Shown one piece after another: positions 32,453-42,989 of a stretch of 64,000 nt of DNA (position 1 is its first letter; the number at the start of each line of letters is the position of its first letter). Both the position numbers and the translations under genes were made by a program. Where the stretch lies: NCBI GenBank assembly GCA_038501625.1, contig JAZAYU010000061.1, positions 4,018,303 to 4,082,302 of the forward strand, written 5' to 3'. The notes beneath the pieces are model-generated. The model saw nothing but the letters and a program-made list of their open reading frames with translations, made no database searches and was not told the origin of the DNA. This DNA comes from Corbicula japonica. Taxonomy: Eukaryota > Mollusca > Bivalvia > Venerida > Cyrenidae.

Positions 32453-33989
32453 ACACTCCTAAGTTAATAATGAAAGAAACAAGTTTCTTTGTGATCGTTG
32501 TGTGAACAAAACTTTAAAAAATGCATAACTGACAACTTACAGTAAAATGCTTAGATATCACAATGATATCTGCAGACAGGATATGAAATCGTCCTGCACC
32601 GATTGGTACAATTAAAATGTTGTTACGAACTGTGTGACCACCACACGCCGAATTTCTTCAACTGCGAAGAGGGCGAGTATGAGTGGCACTGAGCTTATCA
32701 TTAGATAGTGATCAGGCGTGGGAACATTTGGCCTCATGTGAGAACATTTGTCTCAATGGCCATTTCACTTGCAAACACTGCCCCCTCCAACACCGCCATC
32801 ATCAACCCTAAAACAAACAAACGAACGAACGAACGAGCGAGCAAACAATCAACGACAACAACAACAATGCACTAATATACATAATCGACTTAAAAGTTAA
32901 TATTTATAAATAGAAAGTCACCATATATTCTGTTTATATAACCGATGATGAGGTTACCGCAGTGATCTATCACCATCAAGAAGACGCGACGCAATGAAAA
33001 TAGAATATTTCGCTGATATTAATATTAACATGAATGTCGCGTGACTTTCTAATTATTGTTAAAGTACTTTGATATAATGTTAGTTTGCCACTATGCTCAA
33101 ATTTGTTTTATTGACTTTTTTCTTTTTCTTGTCTTTTAGTTTTTAAATTAAATTTTGAAGGTTTATATTGTTATAATCAGTGCTAAGCAATTTAGAATCA
33201 CAGTTATAAATCTCTTACTAATTCAGTCATATACGCTGTAAGGAAGCAAAAAGAAATAGGATATTAGTAATCATGTGAACTATTTTCCTAGCTGCAAATT
33301 TCATATTATTGTTTCAATACTTTTGTGATAGTAGCTTCTGTTTGCTATCAGATTCCAAAAAAATGTATTCACTGCAGTTCAGATGATCTACAAAACTTCC
33401 CCATGCTCAAAAATAATAGATATTTCATTGTATTAAACAGAATATCAGTTGCGTTATAAAAACAAATATGTATAGGTTGCTTTGTAAAAATAAATTGTGT
33501 TAAATTGTTATGATAAAACAGTGTTTTGTCCTTAATTATTTCGTTTTTCTTGTCCTAATGATAAAGCTCAGTAAGGATCTCAAAGTTCCTGCTATGCATT
33601 AGCCATTTGTATCTGGGTATTTTTCAACTTCTTTGTGGACTTGGCGTTTCTTACATTTTATATTTTATTTCATATTTTCGTTAACGTCTGAGTTTGCTAA
33701 ATACAAAATTCTTTAATGACATCATATTCTGACATTGAAACCCAGTTCTATTTTACTTCTTAACATGCAAGCGTAAAAGGTAACTTATTTCATTGTTCTA
33801 GTTTAATTGGTATATATTTTATAACTAGTTATTAAATGTTAATTAGATAGATGAACGTGGAACTTTGAAATCCTCGAACCCGATAAATATAAAAACACAT
33901 GTACAGAAGGCGCGGTTTGACTGAGCCTGTTCGCGAAAAGTAAGGGAAATACATGTTTACTAAGTTATACTCTTACGAAATGTTAAGGT
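32453..33989. other. PDZ gene 3' UTR and intergenic sequence
   Basis: No supported ORF. AATAAA at 33489-33494 is a candidate polyadenylation signal, about 1 kb after the stop. Short ACGAACGA-type and CAACAACAA simple repeats lie at about 32818-32870. Confidence 0.4.
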
Positions 33990-33995
33990 GTTACT

Positions 33996-35061
33996 TACGG
34001 TGTTCCGTTGAGGCCATCGTTGTTTCGCCCTGTCGACTTCAAGAGCGAGAACACGAAAACGCGAAAACACGATGCGAGATCGCGAAACAACGATGCGAGG
34101 TCGCGAAACAACGATGCGAGATCGCGAAAACACGATGCGAGGTCGCGAAAGTACGATGCGAGAACGCGATATTAATATCGCTCCCTCGAATCGTACTTTC
34201 GCGACCTCGCATCGTTGTTTCGCGTGCTCGCATCGTGATTTCGCGTTTTCGTGATCTCGCCCTAAGGACAGCAAAACCACGAAAACGCGAAACAACGATG
34301 CGAGAACGCGAAAACACGATGCGAGGTCGCGAGAGTACGATGCGAGAACGGGATATTAATATCGCTCCCTCGCATCGTACTTCCGCGACCTCGCATCGTT
34401 GTTTCGTGTTCTCGCATCATGATTTCGCGTTTTCGTGATCTCGCCCTAAGGACAGCGAGACCACGAAAACGCGAAACAATGATGCGAGAACGCGAAAACA
34501 CGATGCGAGGTCGCGAAAGTACGATGCGAGAACGCGATATCAATATCGCGCCCTCGCAATATCGCGTTCTCGCATCGTACTTTCGCGATATCGCATCGTG
34601 TTTTCGCGTTTTCGTAGTCTCGCTGTCCTTAGGGCGAGGCCACGAAAACGCTAAAACACGATGCGAGAACGCGAAACAACGATGCGAGGTCGCGAAAGTA
34701 CGATGCGAGGGCGCGATATCAATATCGCGTTCTCGCATCGTACTTTCGCGACCTCGCATCGTTGTTTCGCGTTCTCGCATCGTGTTTTCGCGTTTTCGTG
34801 GTCTCGCTGTCTTGAGGGCGAGACCACGAAAACGCGAAAACACGATGCGAGAACGCGAAACAACGATGCGAGGTTGCGAAAGTACGATGCGAGAGCGCGA
34901 TAATAATATCGCGTTCTCGAATCGTACTCTCGCGACCTCGCATCGTGTTTTCGCGATATCGCATCGTTGTTTCGCGATCTCGCATCGTGTTTTCGCGTTT
35001 TCGTGTTCTCGCCCAAGAGGTCGAAAGTGCAAAACAACGATGGCCCAAACGGAATTCCGTA
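33996..35061. mobile_element. Fold-back element made of five tandem hairpins of a 21-bp repeat
   Basis: A perfect 6-bp direct repeat GTTACT flanks it at 33990-33995 and 35062-35067. The ends are long inverted repeats: TACGGTGTTCCGTT, GGCCATCGTTGTTTCGC and TCGACTTC on the left match the reverse complement of the right end over about 58 bp. Between them lie five near-perfect palindromes centred at about 34174, 34357, 34541, 34720 and 34904, spaced 179-184 bp. Each arm is built from a 21-bp repeat of the form CGCGAAANNACGATGCGAGRN. Centres are AT-rich (GATATTAATATC, GATATCAATATC). Palindromes are separated by an asymmetric linker, CCCTAAGGACAG, forward at 34260 and 34444 and inverted at 34623 and 34807. 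CpG density is far above the surroundings. No transposase is present; long Arg-rich frames are a by-product of the 21-bp period. Confidence 0.85.
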
Positions 35062-35067
35062 GTTACT

Positions 35068-36537
35068 CCATGGTTCCATTAATTTTATGGAAGCATAATC
35101 AGAGTCAACTTGTTTTGATTTTTGTAATTAAATAGCGGTAGACAATGCGGTTTGTTTGCGCGCATTTAAGCCCATTCCTTCTTCTCCCGACGACTGTTAT
35201 TCTTTTTCCGCGAATCGTTTAAAGGCAATAAATTCTATCGCATAGATTAATTTAAGTCAGTTTATCCATTTTAACCATTTTCACGTACTTTTCAAAAAAG
35301 AAACTGCGCTTCGCGTAATTATGGTTTACCTATATATAGTATATACCTATTTTCAAACATCATAGAGTGTTTGGTATTATGCTTAAACTTTAATGAACCA
35401 TTTCGTTCAAATAATGATATATTCCGGTCTTTTCCAAATACCCTCACAGAGGCCCTCACTTTTTCAATACCGTTATATTGAAGTTGGATGAAACAGAGCA
35501 TATGGAGAACGTGTAGACCAACAGTTGCTAAATATCGTAGTTGTACACTTCGGGAACTATTTTATTATGAACTGATATTCCTTCCATTGTGGGTTCTTAA
35601 TGCTTATTTAATACTTCATTTAATAGCTAATGAAAATTCTCAATTACAATACGTTATTAAGAAGTAGACAGCCAGGTGATATATATATTTATTTTACAAC
35701 GCCACGTTAGCTAAATAAAAACAATAAAAATGATCTTCTGAATTATGTTAATGGAAAACATCATTGATAACACACGTAATTTTGTTATTAATTTATATAA
35801 GCACAATATCACACGACTCATCGTCGGATGCCCACGGTTGATTATATTACGTTACTCTCCATTCGTGCCTCGATGAGTCTGTCAATATGAAAAAGTTTGA
35901 ATATATAAACTCAAAGAACTCATTCAATAATATATTTTATTGTTGTTGTTTTATTTTTACATAAATCGCACGTAGTTCGTTCAAAATTGTTACGAGCATT
36001 TCTCAGAAAAGCATCTCTCAAAAATTTACAAAGTTTCAAAGTTGTAGTACCTTTAAATGTTTGGTTACATAAGTGACACAAGTTTGAGGAAAATTATTAC
36101 AGTTTTTAAATAGTTTTAGTCATATTTCTTTTTACTTTGGACATCATATTAAGATGATAATAGTTTTAACAATATTTTTGTTACAATTCAGAGAGATTCT
36201 GCTTATTTCTTTCTATGCCTGCATATTATGACAGTTTTAATGGATAAGCTATGGGACCACAAACGAGAACAACTTCATCAGTTTATCAATATCCACCAAC
36301 AATAAATAATCTCATTTATGTCATGCCGGTATTCTATAAATCATAATTCCTAATAAGTCATCTTCCGGACATTTTAATGTTCCTCTATATATGCTTTTAC
36401 CCGTAAGAAAAGTGTGCAAATAAATGAGTTTCATTAACAGAAACGTAACCTCTACATATTCTATGAAACAAATGGGTTCAGCTGCCTGCTTTGTCAGAAA
36501 AATGACAACACAAACACGCACACGCCCATATTAGTAA
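35068..36537. other. Intergenic, no gene recognised
   Basis: AT-rich with no ORF above 66 codons and no recognisable domain, RNA gene or long repeat. Confidence 0.5.
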
Positions 36538-36607
36538 AACAAGAGGGCCATGATGGCCCTATATTGCTCACCTGAGTACAAAAGTACTCTCAGCTTTACC
36601 CAAGGGC

Positions 36608-38165
36608 AGGGATCGGCCTAGAACAAAATTTTAGGGAGAAGTGACTTCTCCCTGATAGAGTTTGTTTGGGGTTTTAACGCCTGGTTTCAACACCTTTCTG
36701 GTTATATCCCGGCGGTCAGTCCACCTAACCGGTGTTCCTGGGTCTCTAACCAGTACTAACCAATTTCTCCGCAAGCGACTGACTGCTTCCTCACTTGAAT
36801 CAGAGGTGAGGGACAAATGACTCTCAGACGCAATGTCCGAGTTCATTTGTCACGGAGAAATTTTTCCCGCCTCAGCTGGGGATCGAACTCACGACCCCTG
36901 GATTGACAGTCCGATGCTCTATCCACTGAGCTAGCCGGGCGGGCTCCCTGATGGAGAGTTAGAGAGAAGTGAGCAGAGAATAGGGAGACTTCTGGGAGAC
37001 TTTTTTTAAGTCGCATAAAACATGAACGTCAATTTGTTCACATTTCTTTGTGAGCAAATGAATTTCTGAAATTTTTTCACATTTTCTTTGTGAACAAATG
37101 AATTTCTGATAAGTAGCATATGCAATATGAAAACAGCATTACTTCTAACTTTTTGCGTTTAGCAGACAACCTCTCAGCTTATTCATCAACTTTTCTGTAT
37201 TTGCTGAGCTATAGCATTATTATGTACACTGTAATATAAATTCAAAGGGCTATGAGTGATCATTAAATATATATATTAAACATATTTAGAAAATATTTTA
37301 GGTTGGCCTTCATAAAGAAAAAAATTAACAGAAGGCTTTAAAACAATTGCTTTGTTGATATTTTGAAAGATTATTACTTAACACTTCAGTAAGTTTGTCC
37401 CTTTGTTAAATGGCTCGATGCTGTTGGGTTTTTATTACCTCCCTTTACTTAATTGCGCTTTAATGTATATTTTGCCGTCATTAAATAAAAATATATATAA
37501 CATATTTAAAAAATATTTTAGGTTGGCCTTCATAAAGAAAAAAAAAATGCTTGTGGACAATTGCTTTGTTGACATTTTAAGAAATTTTCACTTCACCACT
37601 TAAGTAAGTTTGTCCCTTTGTAAAATGGCTTGATGCTGTTTCTTTTTTATTACCTCCCTTTATTTAGTTGCGCTTATATTTTTGCCGATTTTGGAAGATT
37701 TTTAATGATTCATTTAGATCTAAGTACTTCTGGCTTTTTTTGTTTTGCGAAAGGCAAACTTCTGACTTTAAGTAACAACATAATGACTGTTATGACATTT
37801 AACTTGATCCTGTTAACTCCCCCTTCAATACACTGTCATGTTTGACAAACTATCAAAGGTTTTCTGCCCGAGGCAATCAAATGCTGCTAATCCGGGGTGT
37901 TAATCACCAAGATAGTGACACTTATCTGTGAGAGTGTTTTATGACAGGATATACTCGTCAATTATCAATTAAGGATAATTGAAATCGGTTTGGTAAGGAG
38001 AAGAGGAGGGGTAAACAGCAGGTTTGAAGGGATGATTCAAGGTCATTTTACTGCCGATTTTCGGAAAATGTCGGCGACTTGATTTTCGCTTTGATGCACA
38101 ATTAAGGCGAAGTTTGGTGCTCGAGGGCGAAGAAGTCGCCCATGTCGCCCTCTAAGCCGATCCCT
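36608..38165. mobile_element. DNA element with AGGGATCGGC ends, inserted in the pearl-like element
   Basis: Left AGGGATCGGCCTAGA and right TAAGCCGATCCCT are inverted; flanking AAGGGC is present on both sides but is not a perfect duplication. Inside, two direct copies of a roughly 220-240-bp block (ATTTTAGGTTGGCCTTCATA at about 37297 and 37516) contain TTTGTCCCTTTG and TTTTATTACCTCCCTTTA. No transposase ORF. Confidence 0.6.
36657..36943 (-). mobile_element. tRNA-derived SINE with CTCCCTGAT target duplication
   Basis: CTCCCTGATRGAG flanks it at 36648-36660 and 36944-36956. On the - strand it begins GCCCGGCTAGCTCAGTGGAT (A box), then GGACTGTCAATCC and GTGAGTTCGATCCCC (B box), a tRNA-like head. 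The body contains GTTAGTACTGGTTAGAGACC and CACCGGTTAGGTGGACTGAC, a conserved central block seen widely in molluscan SINEs, and the 3' end is GGCGTTAAAACCCCAAACAA. The 71-codon ORF on the - strand is SINE sequence. Confidence 0.85.
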
Positions 38166-39080
38166 GAAGGGCCTACATTTAAATAATGTTGGTAAAGGTT
38201 CTCTTCACAATACTCAAAACGAAATATCTAAGGTCTAGTCGCATTAGTTTCAGAGAAAAATGATTATTTATGTTTTCCTATATAAATCAATGTAAATAAG
38301 AGAACCCTGGGGCGTGGCCAATTTTGGCCCAGGGGACATAATTTGAACAAACTTGGTAAGTATCCACTAGACAATGCTACATACCAAATATCTAAGCTTA
38401 AGGCATTGAGGTTTCCAGTAAGAAGATTTTTAAAAATTGCCTTTTTACATATTAAGGGCCCCCGGGGCAGGGCAAATATTGACCCCAGGGCCAACATTTA
38501 AACAATGTTGGTAAAGGGTCTCTTCACAATACTCAACACCAAATATCTAAGGTCTAGTCCTATTAGTTTCGGATAAAAATGATTGTTCATGCTTTCCTAT
38601 ATAAATCAATGTAAACTAAGAGAACCCTGGGGTGTCGCCAATTTCGGCCCAGGGGACATAATTTGAACAAACTTGGTAGACATCCACTAGACAATGCTAC
38701 ATACCAAATATGTAAGCTTAAGGCATTGAGATTTCCAGTAGGAAGATTTTTAAAATTTTCCTTTTTTACATATTTAGGGCCCCCAGAACAGGGCCAATTT
38801 TGACCCCAGGGCCAACTTTTAAACAATGTGGGTAAAGGGTGTCTTCACAAAACTCAAACCAAATATCTAAGGTCTAGTCCTATTAGTTTCGGAGAAAAAT
38901 GATTTTCCATGTTTTTCCTATACAACTATATGTAAACCAAGAGAACCCTAGGGCGTGGCAGATTTTGGCCAAGGGGACATAATTTGAACAAATTTAGTAG
39001 ACATCCATTAGACAATGCTACTTACAAAATATCTAAGCTGTACGCATTGTAGTTTGTGAGAAGAAGCTTTTTAAAGATTT
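38166..39080. repeat. Diverged higher-order part of the satellite core, about 325-bp unit
   Basis: Two to three units share ACATAATTTGAACAAACTTGG, CACTAGACAATGCTACATAC, and TCTAGTCSYATTAGTTTCGG with an alternating second half. They are clearly related to the 166-bp units that follow (same AATATCTAAG, CCCAGG and CCTATATAA words) but much more diverged, so they are the older end of the array. Confidence 0.75.
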
Positions 39081-41033
39081 CCTATATAAGTCTATGTAAA
39101 ATGAAGTGACCCCTGGGGCAGGGCTAATTTTGATCCCAGGGAAATAATTTGAACAATCTTTGTAGAGTTCCACTAGAGGGTACTAAATGCCAAATATCTA
39201 AGCTCTAGGCCTTGTGGTTTCAGACAAGAAGATTTTTAAAGTTTTTCCTATATAAGTCTATATAAAATGAAGTGACCCCTGGGGCGGGGCCAATTTTGAC
39301 CCCAGGGAAATAATTTGAACAATCTGTGTAGAGTTCCACTAGAGGATGCTTAATGCCAAATATCTAAGCTCTAGGCCTTGTGGTTTCAGACAAGAAGATT
39401 TTTAAAGTTTTTCCTATATAAGTCTATATAAAATGAAGTGACCCCTGGGGCGGGGCCAATTTTGACCCCAGGGAAATAATTTGAATAATCTTTGTAGAGT
39501 TCCACTAGAGGGTGCTAAATGCCAAATATCTAAGCTCTAGGCCTTGTGGTTTCAGACAAGAGGATTTTTAAAGTTTTTCCTATATAAGTCTATATAAAAT
39601 GAAGTGACCCCTGGGGCGGGGCCAATTTTGACCCCAGGGAAATAATTTGAACAATCTTTGTAGAGTTCCACTAGAGGGTGCTAAATGCCAAATATCTAAG
39701 GTCTAGGCCTTGTGGTTTCAGACAAGAAGATTTTTAAAGTTTTTCCTATATAAGTCTATGTAAAATGAAGTGACCCCTGGGGCGGGGCCAATTTTGACCC
39801 CAGGGAAATAATTTGAACAATCTTTGTAGAGTTCCACTAGAGGGTGCTAAATGCCAAATATCTAAGTTTTTCCTATATAAGTCTATGTAAAATGAAGTGA
39901 CCCCTGGGGCGGGGCCAATTTTGACCCCAGGGAAATAATTTGAACAATCTTTGTAGAGTTTCATTAGAGGATGCTAAATGCCAAATATCTAAGCTCTAGG
40001 CCTTGTGGTTTCAGACAAGAAGATTTTTAAAGTTTTTCCTATATAAGTCTATATAAAATGAAGTGACCCCTGGGGTGGGGCCAATTTTGACCCCAGGGAA
40101 ATAATTTGAACAATCTTTGTAGAGTTCCACTAGAGGGTGCTAAATGCCAAATATCTAAGCTCTAGGCCTTGTGGTTTCAGACAAGAAGATTTTTAAAGTT
40201 TTTCCTATATAAGTCTATGTAAAATGAAGTGACCCCTGGGGCGGGGCCAATTTTGACCCCAGGGAAATAATTTGAACAATCTTTGTAGAGTTCCACTAGA
40301 GGGTGCTAAATGCCAAATATCTAAGCTCTAGGCCTTGTGGTTTCAGACAAGAAGATTTTTAAAGTTTTTCCTATATAAGTCTATATAAAATGAAGTGACC
40401 CCTGGGGCGGGGCCAATTTTGACCCCAGGGAAATAATTTGAATAATCTTTGTAGAGTTCCACTAGAGGGTGCTAAATGTCAAATATCTAAGCTCTAGGCC
40501 TTGTGGTTTCAGACAAGAGGATTTTTAAAGTTTTTCCTATACAAGTCTATATAAAATGAAGTGACCCCTGGGGCGGGGCCAATTTTGACCCCAGGGAAAT
40601 AATTTGAACAATCTTTGTAGAGTTCCACTAGAGGGTGCTAAATGCCAAATATCTAAGGTCTAGGCCTTGTGGTTTCAGACAAGAAGATTTTTAAAGTTTT
40701 TCCTATATAAGTCTATGTAAAATGAAGTGACCCCTGGGGCGGGGCCAATTTTGACCCCAGGGAAATAATTTGAACAATCTTTGTAGAGTTCCACTAGAGG
40801 ATGCTAAATGCCAAATATCTAAGCTCTAGGCCTTGTGGTTTCAGACAAGAAGATTTTTAAAGTTTTTCCTATATAAGTCTATATAAAATGAAGTGACCCC
40901 TGGGGCGGGGCCAATTTTGACCCCAGGGAAATAATTTGAACAATCTTTGTAGAGTTCAACTAGAGGGTGCTAAATGCCAAATATCTAAGCTCTAGGCCTT
41001 GTGGTTTCAGACAAGAAGATTTTTAAAGTTTTT
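39081..41033. repeat. Homogenised 166-bp satellite array, about 12 units
   Basis: CCTATATAAGTCTAT recurs at 39081, 39247, 39413, 39579, 39745, 39872, 40038, 40204, 40370, 40536, 40702 and 40868. All spacings are 166 bp except one of 127 (39745 to 39872), caused by a single 39-bp deletion. Units share TGACCCCTGGGGCGGGGCCA and GTAGAGTTCCACTAGAGGGT. Neighbouring units differ at only a few positions. Confidence 0.95.
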
Positions 41034-41339
41034 CCTTTCGGTTGCCATGGCAACCAGAGTTCTGCATGGAATTGATTTCTTTGAACAACTTTGGAAGAGG
41101 TTCATGCAAGGAAAATGCGTGGCAAGTTTCATCATGTTTGGCCCAGGGGTTTAAGAGGAGATGTTGTTTAAAGCAAAAATTGACGACGCACGACGCACGA
41201 CGGACGACGCACGACGGACACAGGGCGATCCTAAAAGCTCACCATGAGCACAAGTGCTCAGGTGAGCTAAAAACAATGAATAAAAGTGTCATACGTAATA
41301 AAAAAGGGAGCTCAAATATTCGAAAAGTCGGAAATAAAG

Positions 41340-41733
41340 GAAGTAAACATATAAAAAAAGTGAAATGGACGTCGCAAACAATTAACGAAAGTGAGAACCC
41401 GAGGGGTTACCGCCTTGGAACGGTCAGTGGCAAAACAATTTGCCACTGGGGGTTTAACCAGGTTCCAGGTGCACCAACCTCACACTTGCCCCAACAGGCT
41501 CTCATATCAACAAAACAAGTACAAGTTGTCTTGGTGAAATGACTCCAACTCACCCCTCAGCTAAACAATGTTGCATGCAAAGCACACAAACATATAAAAC
41601 GTAAGAAACAAATAGCGTGCAAAGCCAAATGGGCGAGTACTCGATGATCTTACCGAGACCAGAGCAGCTGGAGTCAAATTAGCAAGAACATGTTGACAGG
41701 GATAAAAGAAACAAATCGAGCTTCTAGAATTTT
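41340..41733 (-). repeat. Dispersed repeat R1, copy 2
   Basis: Reverse-orientation copy of the 1833-2310 repeat: AACCCGAGGGGTTACCGCCT, TTGGAACGGTCAGTGGCAAA, TTGCCCCAACAGGCTCTCAT and CTCGATGATCTTACCGAGAC are all present. The 166-codon frame from 41042 runs across the end of the pearl-like element and R1 and is not a gene. The copy interrupts or abuts a Penelope-like relic to its right. Confidence 0.75.
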
Positions 41734-41779
41734 TAAAGAAAAGATTTCCCCATAAGCCTTCATAAACTCTCAAACCCAT

Positions 41780-42665
41780 GCCACGTCGTGCAACCGAAAA
41801 AGGTAAGCAAAGTGATCAACTGTAGATGGGTTAATCACAAGGCCTGCAGAGCGCTGTAGAATACCATGTTGGTAACCTTTCTTTTTGAATTTACAGGTTA
41901 TTACGAATAACCGGGGGAAATTAATATTGCCTTTTATTTCCTTAAGTTTATAAATTAAATCCCTATAAAAACCTGGCTGTATAAATACCTTATTGCAGAA
42001 GCGATTTTAAACTGCACCTGTATTTTTGAATTAAATCTGGGTATTGGCGATAAAACTTGCAAAAGGTTTTTTTTTAATTTATGATACCGATAACCTTGTT
42101 TTAAAAGTTTTTCTGTTATGCAAAGATTACGTTCACTGAAAATCAGTGCAAGCTCTAGAAAAGCGAACAAGCTGTGAGATATAAACCCCGTAAGATGTTG
42201 CATCGCCGTCTAAAAACGGAAAATTTACTATATTAAAATAAAAATCGTCTCTTTTATCATATATTTTAGTAGTAACGTATCCATTTTCAATAGAAAGATT
42301 TAGATCAAGAAAGTTTGCTTGCTTGTCCGAAGTGTTTGCTTTATTAAGTTGTAGTTCAAGAGGATAAATTTTATTAACTAGAGATGGAAAATAGTTATTA
42401 ACTATATTCAACAAATCATCAAGGAACCCCGAGTTGTTGTTAAAGGCTGTAATAATGTCATCTTGATTTTCGGTAGAAAGAGATAACATAAATTCTCTTT
42501 CATAACAGTATAAAAACAGATCAGCAACAAAGGGTGCACAATTAGTACCCATTGGAATGCCTATTACTTGTTTATAAATAGAGGTACCAAATCTCACAAA
42601 ATATTATCCAATAAAAATGTGAGCGCCTCGATAAGGTCTTGACAGGTCCATAAAGTATAAATATC
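41780..42665 (-). pseudogene. Penelope-like element reverse transcriptase relic
   Basis: On the - strand the frame 42597-42133 reads SIYKQVIGIPMGTNCAPFVA, DLFLYCYEREFML, GFLDDLLNI, KANFLDLNLSIENGYV, YDKRDDFYFNIVNFPFLDGD and SYGVYISQLVRFSRAC. This is the order of Penelope-like reverse transcriptase, with the catalytic YxDD block present as FLDD. Upstream, WTCQDLIEALTFLLDNI is in another frame because of a 1-nt loss near 42598. Downstream, LCITEKLLKQGYRYHKLKK and LVINPSTVDHFAYLFRLHDV are recoverable only in other frames, with stops between. It is a truncated, multiply frameshifted copy. No GIY-YIG endonuclease domain is visible. Confidence 0.85.
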
Positions 42666-42989
42666 ATAAGAACCATCTGTAAAAATGCCCTATGTTCACT
42701 ACAAGCTATACAGGTTTTATTTTATAAATCATATTTTATGGGTCATTATTTCAACTTTGGAAGTGGGTCAGCAATTTGATCTGATCATCAACATCAACAA
42801 TAGATTTTATCAGTGTGAATTTTTAAAGACAAAAACTAAAAGTAAAATATGAAAAAAAACATGTTTGGAGAGGGGGAAATAAAAGTTTTGGTTGATAGGT
42901 ACCTTAATCTCCATCCCACTCCAACACCAAAACATGTTTGTTGGTTTGAGTTTAGAAATAAATACAAGAAAAAGTCGTCGCCACGCGCC
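42666..42989. other. Intergenic, no gene recognised
   Basis: AT-rich sequence between the Penelope relic and the next satellite-cored element; nothing further is supported. Confidence 0.4.

Larger units (their letters stand above)
36538..41273 (+). mobile_element. Pearl/Helitron-like element 1 with 166-bp satellite core and nested insertions
   Basis: The left end AACAAGAGGGCCATGATGGC includes the hairpin GGGCCATGATGGCCC followed by GCTCACCTGAGTA. The right end is GACGACGCACGAC-type sequence, then a hairpin (GCTCACCATGAGC / GTGCTCAGGTGAGC) and CTAAAAA. The same ends recur at 44872-46033, 50624-52581 and, rearranged, 54894-58571. Terminal hairpins, a CTAA 3' end, absence of ORFs and a minisatellite core fit the non-autonomous Helitron/Helentron-type elements known from bivalves as pearl-like elements. 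Assignment to that class is inference. It contains a further DNA element (36608-38165) and, within that, a SINE. Confidence 0.75.

Noticed and set aside
33953..35135. Long open frames (up to 256 codons) on both strands
   Set aside because: They are translations of 21-bp tandem repeats within palindromes, open in several frames at once, with no domain and no start or splice context.
36878..36943. tRNA-Asp gene on the - strand (GTC-like anticodon position)
   Set aside because: The T and anticodon stems do not pair properly, and the sequence continues into a SINE body with a target duplication.
34000..41033. CRISPR-like arrays (regularly spaced repeats)
   Set aside because: Eukaryotic context and no unique spacers; the units are contiguous satellites or hairpins and no cas genes are present.
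41042..41542. 166-codon + strand ORF
   Set aside because: Runs from the right end of a pearl-like element into an R1 repeat; no domain, and the same sequence types occur elsewhere with other frames.
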